A program made the position numbers and the translations under genes. DNA of 64,000 nt, taken from the NCBI GenBank assembly GCA_034440635.1, contig JAOTON010002208.1, forward strand, positions 32,592 through 96,591, in the 5' to 3' direction. A model generated the notes under the pieces. It made no database searches. It was given only the letters and a program-made list of their open reading frames with translations, and was not told the origin of the DNA. Each line of letters starts with the position of its first letter. Within the stretch, counting starts at the first letter, position 1. Below, in pieces: positions 12,308 to 32,266 of the stretch. The stretch is from Lepas anatifera. Taxonomy: Eukaryota; Arthropoda; Thecostraca; Lepadidae.

Positions 12308-12626
12308 GCCCCGGTAGCTCAGTTGGTAGAGCGTTGGGCTCCGGCCCGCGGCTCAGAAGCATGCAGTGGCAGTGCATGTCCAGGCTTGGGATCGGTTCCG
12401 CTGAGACGCTCCGGCGCTCAATAGCTTACCCGACGTACAGGTCGGCTGGCAACTGACTGGTGAGAGGGTGACCTGAGCGGGGTGGCCGTCCCTGTGCTGT
12501 GTGGGACGTTAAACGTTGGCTTCTAAAATCAACCCTTCATTGTGGGAGTTGCTCGTTCGGATGGTGGGGTCGGGGTCTCCGTGACAAGTCCATTGATGAC
12601 TTTAGTGAGACCCCGACTCCAACAAT
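12308..12626 (+). mobile_element. tRNA-derived SINE
   Basis: The head GCCCCGGTAGCTCAGTTGG plus TAGAGCG is a canonical tRNA 5' end with an RNA polymerase III A box. The rest does not close into a tRNA cloverleaf. It runs into a unique body ending in GACTTTAGTGAGACCCCGACTCC, which is also present in the truncated copy just upstream. A true tRNA gene would end after about 73 bases with a complementary acceptor stem, and that is not seen. Both copies lie inside the inverted-repeat element at 11306-17102. Confidence 0.8.
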
Positions 12627-12629
12627 CGA

Positions 12630-15600
12630 ACTGAGAACAACTTGTACAAAATGTATAAAAAAACTGAACTGGCAACAACTTGGGCAATATTTATAAACAG
12701 AAAAACTGCAGCCATTAAAAGTGATAAAAAGGGATTCCTTGTTTCGAGGGAGACGAGGGCAAATGAACTTATTAATAATGAACCTTTCAGCCATAAACGA
12801 AAATTTACAAAGATGTCGCGACCTTATCAATAATTGAAACAAGTATAACTTATCCTATGAGCACCACTAACTCACACAATTACATCGTTCCCGGAGATGG
12901 AAAATAGTATCGATGCAAGCTGATCCAGTGCAGCACAGTGTAACATTTTTTCGGATCTTGTTCTTGCCTTTTGACATATTCAGGACAATGCCTGCGCCGC
13001 CGCCCTTATATCTGCCTATGCGTGCGTGTGTGTATGTATATGTGTTGTGTGCGGGCCGTCGCGGAGAGGCGGCTGCTCTGGCCATTTTCACAGGCGTCGG
13101 ACACGACTGCAGGCACTTGGGTTTGTTTGGGCCGGATACGTCACCCCTTTCCCTTCTCTGCGCCGGCCAAACATGGTGATGTCAATTTTTCTTGGGAAAG
13201 TTATCAAAAGTGCTCTAGGCAAAAAAAAAACAAAAAGAGGGCAAAAAAATATGCGTTGGAATACAGCAATAACTTTGGTTTCCTTTCATTAGAACAACGC
13301 TTCAGTCTCTGCTCCCTTTTTGCGCGTAACTTTTCGGCCGGAGTCCGTACTAGAACGCACCCTTAGTAACACCACGGCGACGTGGCGGTACTAAGTATGA
13401 GGGGGAGAGCTGGACGCCAAGGCGTCGAAAAGCCACGCCGGCGACAAGAACTCTGGTCTGAGCCCCGGTAGAGAGTGGAGGTGGTGCCAAGCTCCGGAAG
13501 AGGCGCAGCGGGGGCTTCTCTTACCCCGCTGCCATGAGTGAAGAGAGCGGAGGTGCGCTCTTTAAGAGCTGCCAAGGTGCCCCGAGGCTGGCAGTCGCAC
13601 TGGCTCGCAGGAGTACAGTCCCAGGAGAGGGTACCTGGTTGACGGATCCGCCGGTGAGTGCGCAAAAGGGAGCCATATATATATATATAAATAATCCCCT
13701 AGTTTGGCTTTATTATCCATTTGTCCCACGTGCCTGCAGGATGTCCTCATCATTTTTGTATTGATTTGTAAGACGCCATTGGCTTATTGATATCGTTTTT
13801 TAAACACACGATGCGAAATGTTAACTGTTTAACTCCGAGCTCTCCAACTCGGAGGGGCGACCCGTCTTCCAACGAGGGGGGGCGCATGAAAACATCAGGT
13901 TCACATTGGACGGTGCCGTGTGCAGGTCGCCTGGGTATGTTCGTGGATCGTTCTAGGACACTTTTGACTTATTTCGGGCGAAATTTGGCAGAGACTCGTG
14001 TTTTTTTGTTGTAATAAAGTGACGACTGAGGAATTTATTGTATCCCGCTCTTTTTAAAACCATTGGCACAGGATAATTGTGATGGAACAGAACAACGATC
14101 CTAGCTGGAATTGGCGAATTTCGGAACGTCTGGAGGACATGCTCACGAGATTTTGAATTCAATAGGGTTTAGTATTGTATCACTTAAAAAGAGTTCGTTA
14201 TTCCGTTTAAGTAGGTATCTTTTGGCCCTGGGCCGGGCAGAACAGCTTGGGTATCACCAACCACCGAGACCGCGGTCGGTGGTGTCGGGTAACGCCGCAC
14301 CCCCTCCAGCCGTCCAGCCGCGCTAATTACAGCCAGGGAGGGATTAAAATACTGACGGGGCTACCGTAATACTGGGCCTCATGGACTCAGCGTGTTGTAG
14401 GACAATTATATCGCCTACTGGAGATGTCAAGTCTGGATATATACACATCGAAGAAGCTGATGAGGAACGACGTTCTGTTAGCCGTACCCTTGTGTACAGC
14501 GTGTCTGTGGGTAACGGTGGGTGGGTCCATTCTGGGGAGATGCCGAATGGCGTCTTTCCCGCATTAGATGCTTGCCTCTCAATCAGCCGAGACGTAGATT
14601 GGGCTCTGGGATGCCCGTGCTCAGCAAAGGCAGTCGATCTGATACCGGAAGCAAGTGCCCTGAGTAGTCAAGTATGGGGGTAAGTCCGGAGGCGGCGCCC
14701 AGAGAAGAACCCAAGGATGGGTGAGATTTGCGCCCGGAGGCGATAGAGTAGTTTGCCCAGAATCCGTAAGGCGCGAGGCGCAGGAGGGCCAGGGCACTTG
14801 ACGGAAGGAATCAATCGAGCTCAATGACCACCCTTGCTGAACATGTCGACGGCTTAGAACCCAACCAATGATCTCATCGCGCATGATACATTGCGCTTAT
14901 TGAAGGGGATGGGGCAAAATTGGCTGATTAGTGACGGGCGCTCGAATCCCCTATTATCTTTTTTTCAAATTCTCTGGCCTAAAACAGCGGGGGGGTGGTG
15001 GTAATTGTAATTCTATGCGTTATTTTTTTTTCCTTTTGGATTTACCCGGCGTAGGATTTTTCTGATCAGTTGGGCAACATTGGATGGTGGGGTAGAGGGT
15101 CGAAAAGTGGGCCTTATATTTTAATTAGACACAAGGGGACGACACACGACATATACGGCTATTTAACGTACTTTAGTCTAGACAAAGGGACGCGGGTAGT
15201 AATAAGGACCAATGTGTTTCCATAAAGGGGGGACCGCTCAAAGGCTCATAAGACTTCCTCGCCGGGAGAAAATTTTGATGGGAGAATGCCAAATAAAAAC
15301 CGATGGGGAGGAGAGCAGCAAAATTCGGCCGCCCACGCGGCGGACAGACCCACTTGCCTATATGATGACTCGAATTGACCCGCCTCATAGAGAGCAAGCT
15401 GTTTTTTTAACATCGCCGGGGCAGCCTCTGCTCTCAAAATAAATATTTGTTTGTTGTGTGGGCTCCTTCTTTTAAAAAGAAAGGGCCCATTACAACAGCA
15501 TATGTTTGAGAGGATTCATGCAATGTAAACAAACGTGTCTGAAAGGCTTTCATTCCCAAAAAGTAATTTGAATCTGCTCATATATTCGACAAAATGTCCT

Positions 15601-16320
15601 GAAATTGTAACGCATTCGACTTGGTCGCTTGAACAGGTTGCCTCTTGATATTTTTACAAGGTGATCATTTCATAGCTGACACGGATCCGAGAATCCCAGA
15701 TAAATAATGACACAGTGCACTGGGAGTGATGCCGCTAAATAGCCAGTTTTAATCATTACCGAACATGTTACATACAATCGTTTGGTCGTGTCGCCTTTGA
15801 GGTTGATCAAGGTCACAGTATTTCTTACGGGAACTAAGTGGAAACCTAAATTTTGTGGCATAATAGGTGACAGAGAAGAGCCGTAGAAAGAAAAGTTCAG
15901 CACCATTGGAACACTCTTGTTGAGCCCAAAGGGATTATGTATCTTAAAATATTGCCTAGTCAAATGTCAAAATTAACCTGCTTTGACCTAGAGCCAGGCG
16001 TAGGTCTGTATGGTAAAAAGAATATTAATCAAACTGCAGAGGCAAGTCAGACACGACAATGTAAAAATACAACCTCCATCGCAATTCTCGACAATTCTCG
16101 CAAGTTATCAAAATTTACCAATCGCCCCATGCATTTCTAATGGAAAGATCATGACCTTTGCCCTGCTCCCGGTTATCGATATAGAAATCCTGCTACGAAA
16201 AATTATCTTGCTAGGCGATCTTACTATGTAATGCGATTCTAACCACGATAGGCTAAATTTGATATGATTTATGCACCTCCCAAAGTTTGAGGTAAGGTCT
16301 CTTGACCTGGGTTGGCGGTC
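12630..16320. other. Interior of the inverted-repeat element, no gene recognised
   Basis: Short open frames only. The block 13360-13680 is GC-rich and structured in appearance. At 14248-14292 there is a palindrome-like CACCAACCACCGAGACCGCGG/TCGGTGGTG segment. At 14630-14700 a faint 5S-rRNA-like text occurs. None of these supports a named gene. Confidence 0.4.
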
Positions 16321-17298
16321 TGACCTGGTATGACCCAGACCTAAAATTTTGCCAGAAGCTGCAAAAATTTCGAGTTAGAGGTACATGAAGTACGGTGGCG
16401 CTGCGCGAAGGTGTTTTTTTTACTACCTGTGGAAACCTGAGGAGGCCGGTTGCCCACCTCCTCGGGTGGGCGCGTGTTAATTGTCATAAATTCGGATACT
16501 TGTACGATTAAAATTTCGTAAAGACAATAGAGTATGATTTCCAGCGACCGATTACAAAAGCAATCGCTATATTTGCGGCGTTAAACATAAGGCTGTACTA
16601 CCGCAATGGTCAAAAACCGTGTACATACCTACCTTAGGTGCTAAATATTCGGAGCTTATAGCAAGAACGCATTTTTTATTTTTGCTATCGACAGATATTT
16701 TATAAAGAAACATTTTTAAGGTGTCTAAAAGGGCAATTTCAACTGGGAAAAGGTCAAGCTAGGTCAAAAAGGAAAAGGTCAAACAAATTAAAAGTAAAAA
16801 AATTCCAATTTTAACATTTTCTTTTTCAAAATAAACTATAATTCAAGACGAGTTCATTGATATATAAAACTTGTTAATCAGGTGATGCGTTGTTGAGTTA
16901 TGAAGCATCAAAGATGAGTCTACAACGTGACCTCCCGAAAGTGCCTCGGGCTATAACTCGGTCACCGTTGGTCGGAGGGGGCTGAGATTCTCACAGGCGT
17001 GTTTCTGGCCCAAAACTACCCCGGAGACAAAGTTTCAGATTTTTTCTAGACATGGTGGTGTCAAGCCTTGGTCGATCTGTCCTGGAATGCCCCAGCAGTA
17101 ACTTGATGAGCTGCAGAGCCACTCTCATGTGCAGTATTCACCAGAGAGGTGCCCCCACCATGGAATACAATTTTTAGGTCTCGTCGGAAGTCCCTGTATC
17201 AAGAGGAAGAGTCACAGTATTATTTGCTCCAAGCATCACACATCTGATGCAGTAAGCCTTGTGACAGCCAGTGAGTAAAGAAGGACCGGTCCCAAATA

Positions 17299-18568
17299 CA
17301 GGGTGCGGACGGTATTCGTTCGCAATTTGTTAGTGCTATTTCTACCGCATTTGTTTAATACTTTCGTTTCTGGTTTTTTGCCACTAGCATTTTAGCTTTA
17401 TTTGCATTTAAATTCCGTAGGAATATTTAAGTATGAAATATGTTGATCCCCCAAACTTGTGGAAGAGATGCAGTGTCCTACTCGGGATCTGCGCTGGAAG
17501 AACGATTACAGAGATCGCTGACTTTCTAGGAGCTGGAAGACTCAGGGTTTGACTACGAGTTCGCATCAGGGAGGAAAACGCATAACCAACGATCGGAGGC
17601 CATCAGAACACCCGAGCTCGTCGCTGAAGTCCAACAAATCGTGAACGCTCAACCCAGCAAATCGATGTGTGTCATCGCAGGAAAAAAGGCGTCGATGAGA
17701 AGCTGATCAGGCCGGTGGCTAATGAAGGCCTCCATTACCATTCTTACAAGGGGAGGAAGGATCAGGTTCTGTCGAAGGTCATGCAAAAAGCGCCTGAAGC
17801 ACACAAAGAAGCTGCTGAACAGGTTGAAGAATCCATTGCAGCCAGAAATGCTGTGGTTTTTCTCCAAAGAAAAGCACTTCTGCCAGGATCAGAAGACCAA
17901 CTCGCGGAACAGCAGGTGGCTTGCTGTCTCACCAAAAGACGCGCCGAAGGTCATGCAAACCACACTCACGGCCATCATCAGGGTCTTCGGCATCGTCAGC
18001 AGTGAAGGTACATCATGCCACCCCACTTCTTTACGGAGGGTCTCAGGATAAACACCGACGGCTACATCCGCGTTCTGAGCGAGGTAGTGAAGCCGTGGAT
18101 CGACCTGGCAGCTGTAGGGAGGCTCTACGTGTGACAGCAAGGCTCAGCATCCTACCATACGAACCGGAAGACCCAGGCCTGGATGTCAGGAAATTTTGTC
18201 AACCACACCTCGCCTGACATCGGGCCTCCCAGCTCGCCCGATTGCAGCTCACTCAACTTCTTTGTGTGTAGCACTGCTGAACGGGGGGACTCAAGGATCC
18301 AATCACACCACAAAGGACGAGCTGAAGGTCATGTTCACCAGATCCTTCAAGGGTCTAAGTAGGGGAGGTGGTGACGAAGGCTGTAGCCGGTTCCGAGCCC
18401 GCCTGGGGCCCGTCATCGACATGAAAGGAAACTTCATCGGATGGGATCGACAGAAGACGTCATGAAGATAAACTGACCAAATTTTGATGAAAATATATGA
18501 AAAATTTTGGTCACTCTGTTCGTTTTCCCGAGGCATTTACCTTGCGCTCGAATACCGTCCGCACCCTG
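17299..18568 (+). mobile_element. Tc1/mariner-like DNA transposon, inactive
   Basis: The element starts CAGGGTGCGGACGGTATTCG at 17299 and ends with its inverse complement at 18568. Each end is flanked by TA, the target dinucleotide of this superfamily, and the 1270-bp length is typical. The plus strand encodes pieces of one transposase from about 17433: an N-terminal helix-turn-helix-like segment (ITEIADFLGAGRL), a central MLWFFSKEKHFCQDQKT, then INTDGY-type and WPP-like text, and SSPD-type motifs near 18230-18260. Several frameshifts and stops break it, and the FSDEK-type box expected at the first catalytic aspartate reads FSKEK. It is therefore a pseudogene. Exact mariner subfamily not assigned. 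Confidence 0.88.
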
Positions 18569-18935
18569 TATATCTTCCATGTTGTGTAGAGCAACAATGG
18601 AATCAATGCCCACCAGTCCATCAGTGACGGGCCCTGAACAACCCAGTGCCCACCAGTCACTAGTCATTTGATGATCTAGGAGTGCCTTTGTGTGTGTTTT
18701 TGTTCCCTTTTCAGCCTTATGGCTACCAGTCCCAATCCTTTAAAATATGCCCTGGATCAGGGTAACAACTTTTTTTGGTTCCAGGGTGATGGCAAAGAAG
18801 AGCAAAGGCATATTTTGTAACAAGCATGGTCAATTCAAATCAATGTTTATAACTGTGACTGGTTGTTTCTATTTATAGTGAAAGTAAATTCAGGATTCCT
18901 GCTTGATTAGTATATTGCTTGCTCTGCTATTGTAA

Positions 18936-27237
<8,302 letters not shown>

Positions 27238-27249
27238 TCGGCTCCCCGG

Positions 27250-27655
27250 CCCTAGCCGCAGGACAGGGACAGGTCCCGTCCCCCGCGCGGACGCCAGGGG
27301 TGGGTGGGATGATGCCCTCGGCCCGAGCTGCAGGAAAGGGTCAGGTCACCAATCCCTCAGTACCGACGCCGGGGGTGGGTCAGGTCATTCCCCCGGCCCC
27401 AGCTGCAGGACAGGGTCAGGTCACCAATCCCTCAGCACGGACGCCAGTGGTGGGTGGGGTGATTCCCCCAGCACGGACGGCAGGGGTTTGGTCAGGTTCC
27501 CTTCCCTCAGCACATACGTCAGGGATAAGGACCAGGCTATTATTCCCTCAGCACGGACGGGAGGGGTGGATTAGTCCACCATTCCCTCAGCACATACGTC
27601 AGGGACAAGGGTCAGGTCACTGTTCCCTCAACACGGACGCAGGGGCGAGGGTCGG
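27250..27655 (+). repeat. Minisatellite in the SRP54 3' untranslated region
   Basis: Begins about 20 bases after the stop. Imperfect units contain CCCTCAGCACGGACGCCAGGG and GGGTCAGGTCA, partly in a two-unit higher order. The plus strand stays open in another frame through this stretch, which I regard as a by-product of the repeat. I did not find a convincing AATAAA nearby. Confidence 0.8.
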
Positions 27656-27876
27656 GTCACCGCTTGTCGGTGAGTTGTGGAACATGTGCTCCCCAGTCAG
27701 ATAAGGTTTCCCTGGAAATGCTTCAGGAGCGTTGCATGCATGGTTTGGAATGAGTCCTTTTCCAGTGCGACAGAGATGTGTGGCTGAGCTGCGGGTGCGA
27801 GTACTGGAGTGACGTGATGGAAGCGTGAGTGTGGGTCTAGGGCTCCCGCTGCCTCGCGGCTGCCTGCTGTGGAGGT

Positions 27877-30800
27877 TGTTGTTGTTGTTGTTTATTCCCT
27901 CTGGGTCCTTCGCGGACCATAGCCCAGCGGTTCCCTGTGGCAGAGGTAGCCGCCGGCCAAGGTCGCCACCAGGTCGCCGTCCCGCAGCTGCTCCGGGTCG
28001 ATGTGGATGCTGCCTCGATGGCGCAGGCGGGCGCCGGCGAGGGACGGGCAGCGCAGGAGCACATGCTCCGGCGTGTCGGCCTCCTCGCGGCAAACGGCGC
28101 AAAGCGCCGCTGGGCACCTCTTGTCGGCGCACTGCGAACACACCGGAGAGGGGTGTCGGCCGATGCGATGCAGGTACTGGAGTGACCGGCCCCAGTGGCC
28201 GGCCCTCAGCTGGTGCACGTCTACGGCCGCCTCTCTGTCATCGCCGGTGACGGGGGGCGGCAGGTGACCCCCCATGATGCGCTTGTGTAGGCTGTCCGGC
28301 CAGCCCGCGATCCATCTCTTGGTAGTGTCGCGGGCCACAGCCTTAGTTGCTGTCCTGACATCTACTGGCACTTCTGCTTGTGGCAGGCCAGATGCCTCCT
28401 TCGCCAGAGTGTCGGCGCGTTCGTTCCTGTCGAGGCCGCAGTGGGCCGGGACCCACTGCAGATATACATTCTGGCCTCTTGTCGTGATGGCGGAGAGGAG
28501 ATGCCAGATATTTGAGCCCAACGGCGCCGTCTGCCCCGCGGCTCCTCTCGCCAGGGTGGAGAGAGCCGCCTGGGAGTCGAGGCAGACGACCAGCGGGAGC
28601 CTCACGTGGACGCCCTCCAGGCTGGTGAAGGCTTCCAGCGCGGCCCTCAACGCGCACAGCTCCGCGCGAGTGCTGGAGCACAGTCGCCCGGCCGCTTCCC
28701 GCACCTCTCTGGTCTCGCCGGACGGGAGAACAATGAGGGCTCCCCCGCCGCCCAAGGATGTGCCACCAACGGCGGAACCGTCGGACCAGATCCAGGTTGC
28801 CTCTTGTGGCAGCTCGGTGAGGTGCTCCTCCGCTGCGGAGCGGCGCACCGCGTCAGGGGCGTTCCGGCGGCCCCGCGGGCCAACATCCAGCGAGATGTTA
28901 ACTCCTTCCTTGGTGGTCCATGGTGGGGCAGTGACGGTGAGGCGCTCCTCCACTCTGACCCCCGACAGTCCGGCCTCTTCCATTGCCTCCCGGCCGGAGT
29001 CTCGCCAGCCGGACGTGGCCAGGCGCCTGGGTGCGGCGGCCTCGGCAACCTCCCGGAGGGGGTCGCCCTCGGGAAGCGACGTCGCTCGGCACAGCATACG
29101 CGCCGACAGTACTCGACGTCTTGATCGAGCCGTAGGTAGGCCTGCCTCGGCCATAAGGGGGTCTATCGGGGTGGACCGCGGGCAACCCGTGACTGCGCGA
29201 GCCGCCGCGCGTAGCTCGCGGTCGATCACCTCGACGTGGGAGTCAGAGGCCGCGGGGAGCCAGGCTGCTGCCGCGAACTCCAGCGCTCCACGGACGTAGC
29301 CGTTGGCTATTGTTCTAAGCTGCTGTTCACGCAGGCCCCAGAACCTTCCCGTCAGCTTGCGGAGCTGCGCCGTCCGCGGCTTGACTTTCCTCCTCAGACT
29401 CGCGCAGTGCTCGCCGAAGTGGAGGAGGCGGTCAAGCGTCACGCCGAGGAGTTTCAGGTTGTGTCTTCCAGCCACAGGTGAACCTGCGACCTTAATGACG
29501 AGGTCTTTGGAGTCCTGGGCCCACTGGGAGAGGACCAGCGCCTGGGTCTTGTGGCCCGCGATGACCATCTTCCACTGGTCGGCCCAGCGGGCCATGACGT
29601 CCGCTGCTTGTTGAGCCCTTGCCTGGGCCACCTCCATCGTGCAGCCGGCACTCAGAGAGGCGGTGTCGTCGGCGTACATGAAGATAGACGTCCGATCGAC
29701 TTCGCGCAGGTCCTCTATAAGGTCTGCGGACCACAGGGTGTACAGTGTCGGTGCCAGCACCGAGCCCTGTGGGAGGCCAGCGCGGAATATCCTCTCCGAG
29801 CTGCGCGTTCCGTTGATTTCTGCGCGCGCCCTTCGGTCCCGAAGGAAGTGGTGAATCCAGTAGACCATGCATTTGGGCAGATTCTTCCTGAGTAGCTTCA
29901 GCTGCAGCATGCGATGGTCAATTTTGTCGTAGGCTCGAGAAAAATCAAAGGCAAGGAGGACGAACTTGTCCGCTGTGCGGCCGTCGACGGGCCGGCCCCT
30001 TGGCTTGGGCCGACTCCAGCCGTCCTGGACCGTCTGGACGAGGCGCGCCAGGTTGTCCTCGGCCGATCGGCCCCGGCGAAAGCCGACCTGTTCGGCGGGG
30101 ATGAGGTCGTCGCGCTCGATCACGTAGGTCAGTCGGGCCGCCACCATGCGCTCTGCCAGTTTAGCGACATGGCTGGTCAGCGCGATGGGGCGGTAACTTC
30201 CGACCTCCTGTTGGTCTTTTCCTGCCTTTGGGATGGGAATGATGGTGGCCCGACGCCACGCAGAGGGGACTTCAGCTGACAGCCACGACTTGTTTATTGT
30301 ATGTAGGAGGGCCCGTCGGGCTGTGGGGCCGAGGTGCTTCAGGTGCTCCGTACATACTCCGTCTGGGCCGGGCGCTTTCCGTGGTTTCATATGTCGCAGC
30401 TGGTCCACTAGCTCTTGCATGGTGAAGGGCTGGCACGTCTCGGTCCTCTCGCCGTCGCAGCAGCAGGGGCGGGCTCTCAGGGTGTGAAGCTCCGCTTTGA
30501 CAGGCCTATCGCGCCTCTTGACTCTGGCGTTCCGGCTGACCTCTGCGTAGGTGCGCACAAAAGCCTCAGCCTTGGCACGGTCCTCCGCGAGTACTTGACC
30601 GCGGTCCCCGTTGATTGCCTGGCCGGGGCATGGGTCCTGGACGGCACCTTCCATCTTGCGCAGAATCTTGGTTATCCTGCCGACGGCTGCTGGTTTGTTC
30701 AGTTCTGTGGTTGCGAAATCGCGGAAGGACCGTTGACGTGCCAAGTCTTCCGCTTCAGCCGCCTTCTTCTTCGCCTCCTTCCAGCGCTGTACCGCACCGG

Positions 30801-32253
30801 GGGTATCAGGGCGCTCGTGTAGTGCGGCCCTGGCCTGCCGACGCTCCCGCACCGCCTCCTCCACCTCAGGATCGGAGGCCCATGGTTTTGGGTCCGCACG
30901 GGCTCCTCTGGGAATGGCTGCTGTGCTGGCTGCCATGATGAGCTCAGCCAGTCGGGACGCCAGCGTCTCGACAGAGGAATCCAGGGGGAGCTCCGCTGCG
31001 GCTGCTTCGCAGTTCGCTGTGAAGGCGGGCCAATCTGCTTTATTGAAAGCCCAGCGCGACTTGCGGATCCGCCGCGGGCGGCTGCTGTCAACCACGGCGG
31101 TAACAACCTGTGGTAGGTGGTCGCTGCCCAGGTCTTCGCCAGTTGACCAGCTGCATCGCCTCGCGAGGTCTCTGTGGGCCAGCGCGACGTCTGGTGCCGA
31201 CAGCCTTGTGCGTTCCCCGTATCCTGTACAGGTGGGTGCGCCTGTGTTGAGGGCGGTCCAGTTGTTGGAGGAGGTCCAGTCACTGACCATGTTGCCCACC
31301 CCGTCTGGATCCAAACAATTAACACTCCAGTCGGGGTGGTGGCCATTGATATCACCGATAATTACTGTGCGGGCGTCCGCGGGGAATCCGGAGAGCGTGA
31401 AACGGTCAACGCGTTCATCTTCCTCCGAGTTGCGGATTGGAGGGCGGTAGACATTGTGGACATCCAGGTAGGACGCTCTTGGGTTCTTGCCCCGCGGGTT
31501 GCAGAAGATGCGCACTGCGCACCATTCTGTAGTGGTATCGTTCGGCTGGAGAGGGGGAGTCTCGATCGTGGAGAACGTGAGGCCGTCCCGGACGAAAATT
31601 GCCACATCTCCGCCCTTGACCGACCCCTCCTCTCTCCTGCCCCGCGCCCTCCTCCGGACCGCAGCAGTTTGGTAACCGGGGATGCTGAGCGACTTGTTCG
31701 CCGGGAGTTGGACTTCCTGCACGGCCGCCACGTCCACCCTCTTCTCAGACAGCCAGCGCGAAAACTCAGGGATCTTCTTTCTGAGACCTTCGGCATTCCA
31801 CCCGCAAAGCAGGAGGCGGCTTCTGAGCAGGCGGTTGCGGCGGTACCGTCGGTTCTTCGCCCGCCGGCTGCGCCCGCCCCGGGGACCACGACTACCGCGG
31901 TCTTGCTCCCCACCGTTGGCGCTCACGGCGGGGAGGTCGTCACTCATCTACTCAGGCGGGCCGGGGCCGCCGCGGCTGCCACTCCGCACGGCTCCCGGAC
32001 CCGCTGGTAGGTATGGCGTAGGTGGAGGTTGTGTCCACGCGCGGTTTGCCAGGCCACACGCAGACGTCGGAGATGTGGAGCAGCTGCCGAGACGACGAGC
32101 GGGTGGCGCGTCGGTCGGCGGCGTCCCGCCCTTGGAGGGCGAGTGTGGGTCCCATTTTGTTTCTCCGGTGCTCTCCACACCGGAGCGGGGGCGCCAGCGT
32201 CGCTGTCGTCCCCAACGTCGTCCACCCCGAGAAGGCGGGAACCCGCTGGACGA
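27877..32253 (-). mobile_element. Full-length non-LTR retrotransposon with target-site duplication
   Basis: The element lies antisense just downstream of SRP54. Its 3' end is a short (CAA)n tail (seen as GGTTGTTGTTGTTG at about 27874-27890) directly after the ORF stop. The 13-base CTGCTGTGGAGGT occurs at both 27864-27876 and 32254-32266, which marks the target duplication and places the 5' end at 32253. The 5' untranslated part is about 306 bases. An undamaged ORF, tail and duplication suggest a recent insertion. Confidence 0.88.
27892..31947 (-). CDS. LINE polyprotein: endonuclease, reverse transcriptase, RNase H, zinc knuckle
   Basis: One uninterrupted ORF of 1351 residues. After a very basic N-terminus (residues 15-45) comes an APE-type endonuclease from LLLCGWNAEG (about 46) through VIIGDINGHHPDWS to SDHLPQVVTAV. 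The RT domain follows, with RKAPGPDGVCTEHLKHL, SYRPIALTSHVAKLAERM, LAFDFSRAYDKIDH, AGLPQGSVLAPTLY and the catalytic MYADD. An RNase H domain has WSDGSAVGG, STRAELCALRAALE, VCLDSQAAL and PAHCGLDRNERAD. The C-terminus (about 1270-1302) has a CxxC...CxxC...HxxxxC cluster ending HVLLRCPSL. Domain order matches jockey/I/R1-group LINEs that carry RNase H. I do not assign a clade. No separate ORF1 is seen. All catalytic motifs appear intact, so it may be competent. Confidence 0.95.
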   Translation of the reverse strand: MSDDLPAVSANGGEQDRGSRGPRGGRSRRAKNRRYRRNRLLRSRLLLCGWNAEGLRKKIPEFSRWLSEKRVDVAAVQEVQLPANKSLSIPGYQTAAVRRRARGRREEGSVKGGDVAIFVRDGLTFSTIETPPLQPNDTTTEWCAVRIFCNPRGKNPRASYLDVHNVYRPPIRNSEEDERVDRFTLSGFPADARTVIIGDINGHHPDWSVNCLDPDGVGNMVSDWTSSNNWTALNTGAPTCTGYGERTRLSAPDVALAHRDLARRCSWSTGEDLGSDHLPQVVTAVVDSSRPRRIRKSRWAFNKADWPAFTANCEAAAAELPLDSSVETLASRLAELIMAASTAAIPRGARADPKPWASDPEVEEAVRERRQARAALHERPDTPGAVQRWKEAKKKAAEAEDLARQRSFRDFATTELNKPAAVGRITKILRKMEGAVQDPCPGQAINGDRGQVLAEDRAKAEAFVRTYAEVSRNARVKRRDRPVKAELHTLRARPCCCDGERTETCQPFTMQELVDQLRHMKPRKAPGPDGVCTEHLKHLGPTARRALLHTINKSWLSAEVPSAWRRATIIPIPKAGKDQQEVGSYRPIALTSHVAKLAERMVAARLTYVIERDDLIPAEQVGFRRGRSAEDNLARLVQTVQDGWSRPKPRGRPVDGRTADKFVLLAFDFSRAYDKIDHRMLQLKLLRKNLPKCMVYWIHHFLRDRRARAEINGTRSSERIFRAGLPQGSVLAPTLYTLWSADLIEDLREVDRTSIFMYADDTASLSAGCTMEVAQARAQQAADVMARWADQWKMVIAGHKTQALVLSQWAQDSKDLVIKVAGSPVAGRHNLKLLGVTLDRLLHFGEHCASLRRKVKPRTAQLRKLTGRFWGLREQQLRTIANGYVRGALEFAAAAWLPAASDSHVEVIDRELRAAARAVTGCPRSTPIDPLMAEAGLPTARSRRRVLSARMLCRATSLPEGDPLREVAEAAAPRRLATSGWRDSGREAMEEAGLSGVRVEERLTVTAPPWTTKEGVNISLDVGPRGRRNAPDAVRRSAAEEHLTELPQEATWIWSDGSAVGGTSLGGGGALIVLPSGETREVREAAGRLCSSTRAELCALRAALEAFTSLEGVHVRLPLVVCLDSQAALSTLARGAAGQTAPLGSNIWHLLSAITTRGQNVYLQWVPAHCGLDRNERADTLAKEASGLPQAEVPVDVRTATKAVARDTTKRWIAGWPDSLHKRIMGGHLPPPVTGDDREAAVDVHQLRAGHWGRSLQYLHRIGRHPSPVCSQCADKRCPAALCAVCREEADTPEHVLLRCPSLAGARLRHRGSIHIDPEQLRDGDLVATLAGGYLCHREPLGYGPRRTQRE

Positions 32254-32266
32254 CTGCTGTGGAGGT

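Larger units (their letters stand above)
11306..17102. mobile_element. Composite element bounded by inverted repeats of about 0.75 kb
   Basis: The left arm (about 11306-12085) and right arm (about 16325-17102) are inverse complements over most of their length. Examples are CCGGGGTAGTTTTGGGCC against GGCCCAAAACTACCCCGG, and CGCCCACCCGAGG against CCTCGGGTGGGCG. The outer ends share GGGGCATTCCAGGACA. The 4.2 kb between them has no open frame resembling a transposase, so this looks like a large non-autonomous DNA transposon, or two related elements in opposite orientation. The left arm has a short extra stretch near 11338. I could not find a clean target duplication. Confidence 0.7.

Noticed and set aside
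12308..12380. Functional tRNA gene
   Set aside because: Good A box but no cloverleaf or acceptor pairing, and the segment continues into a SINE body present twice.
28274..29299. 341-residue plus-strand open frame
   Set aside because: Antisense to the intact LINE ORF; high GC removes stops from the opposite strand.
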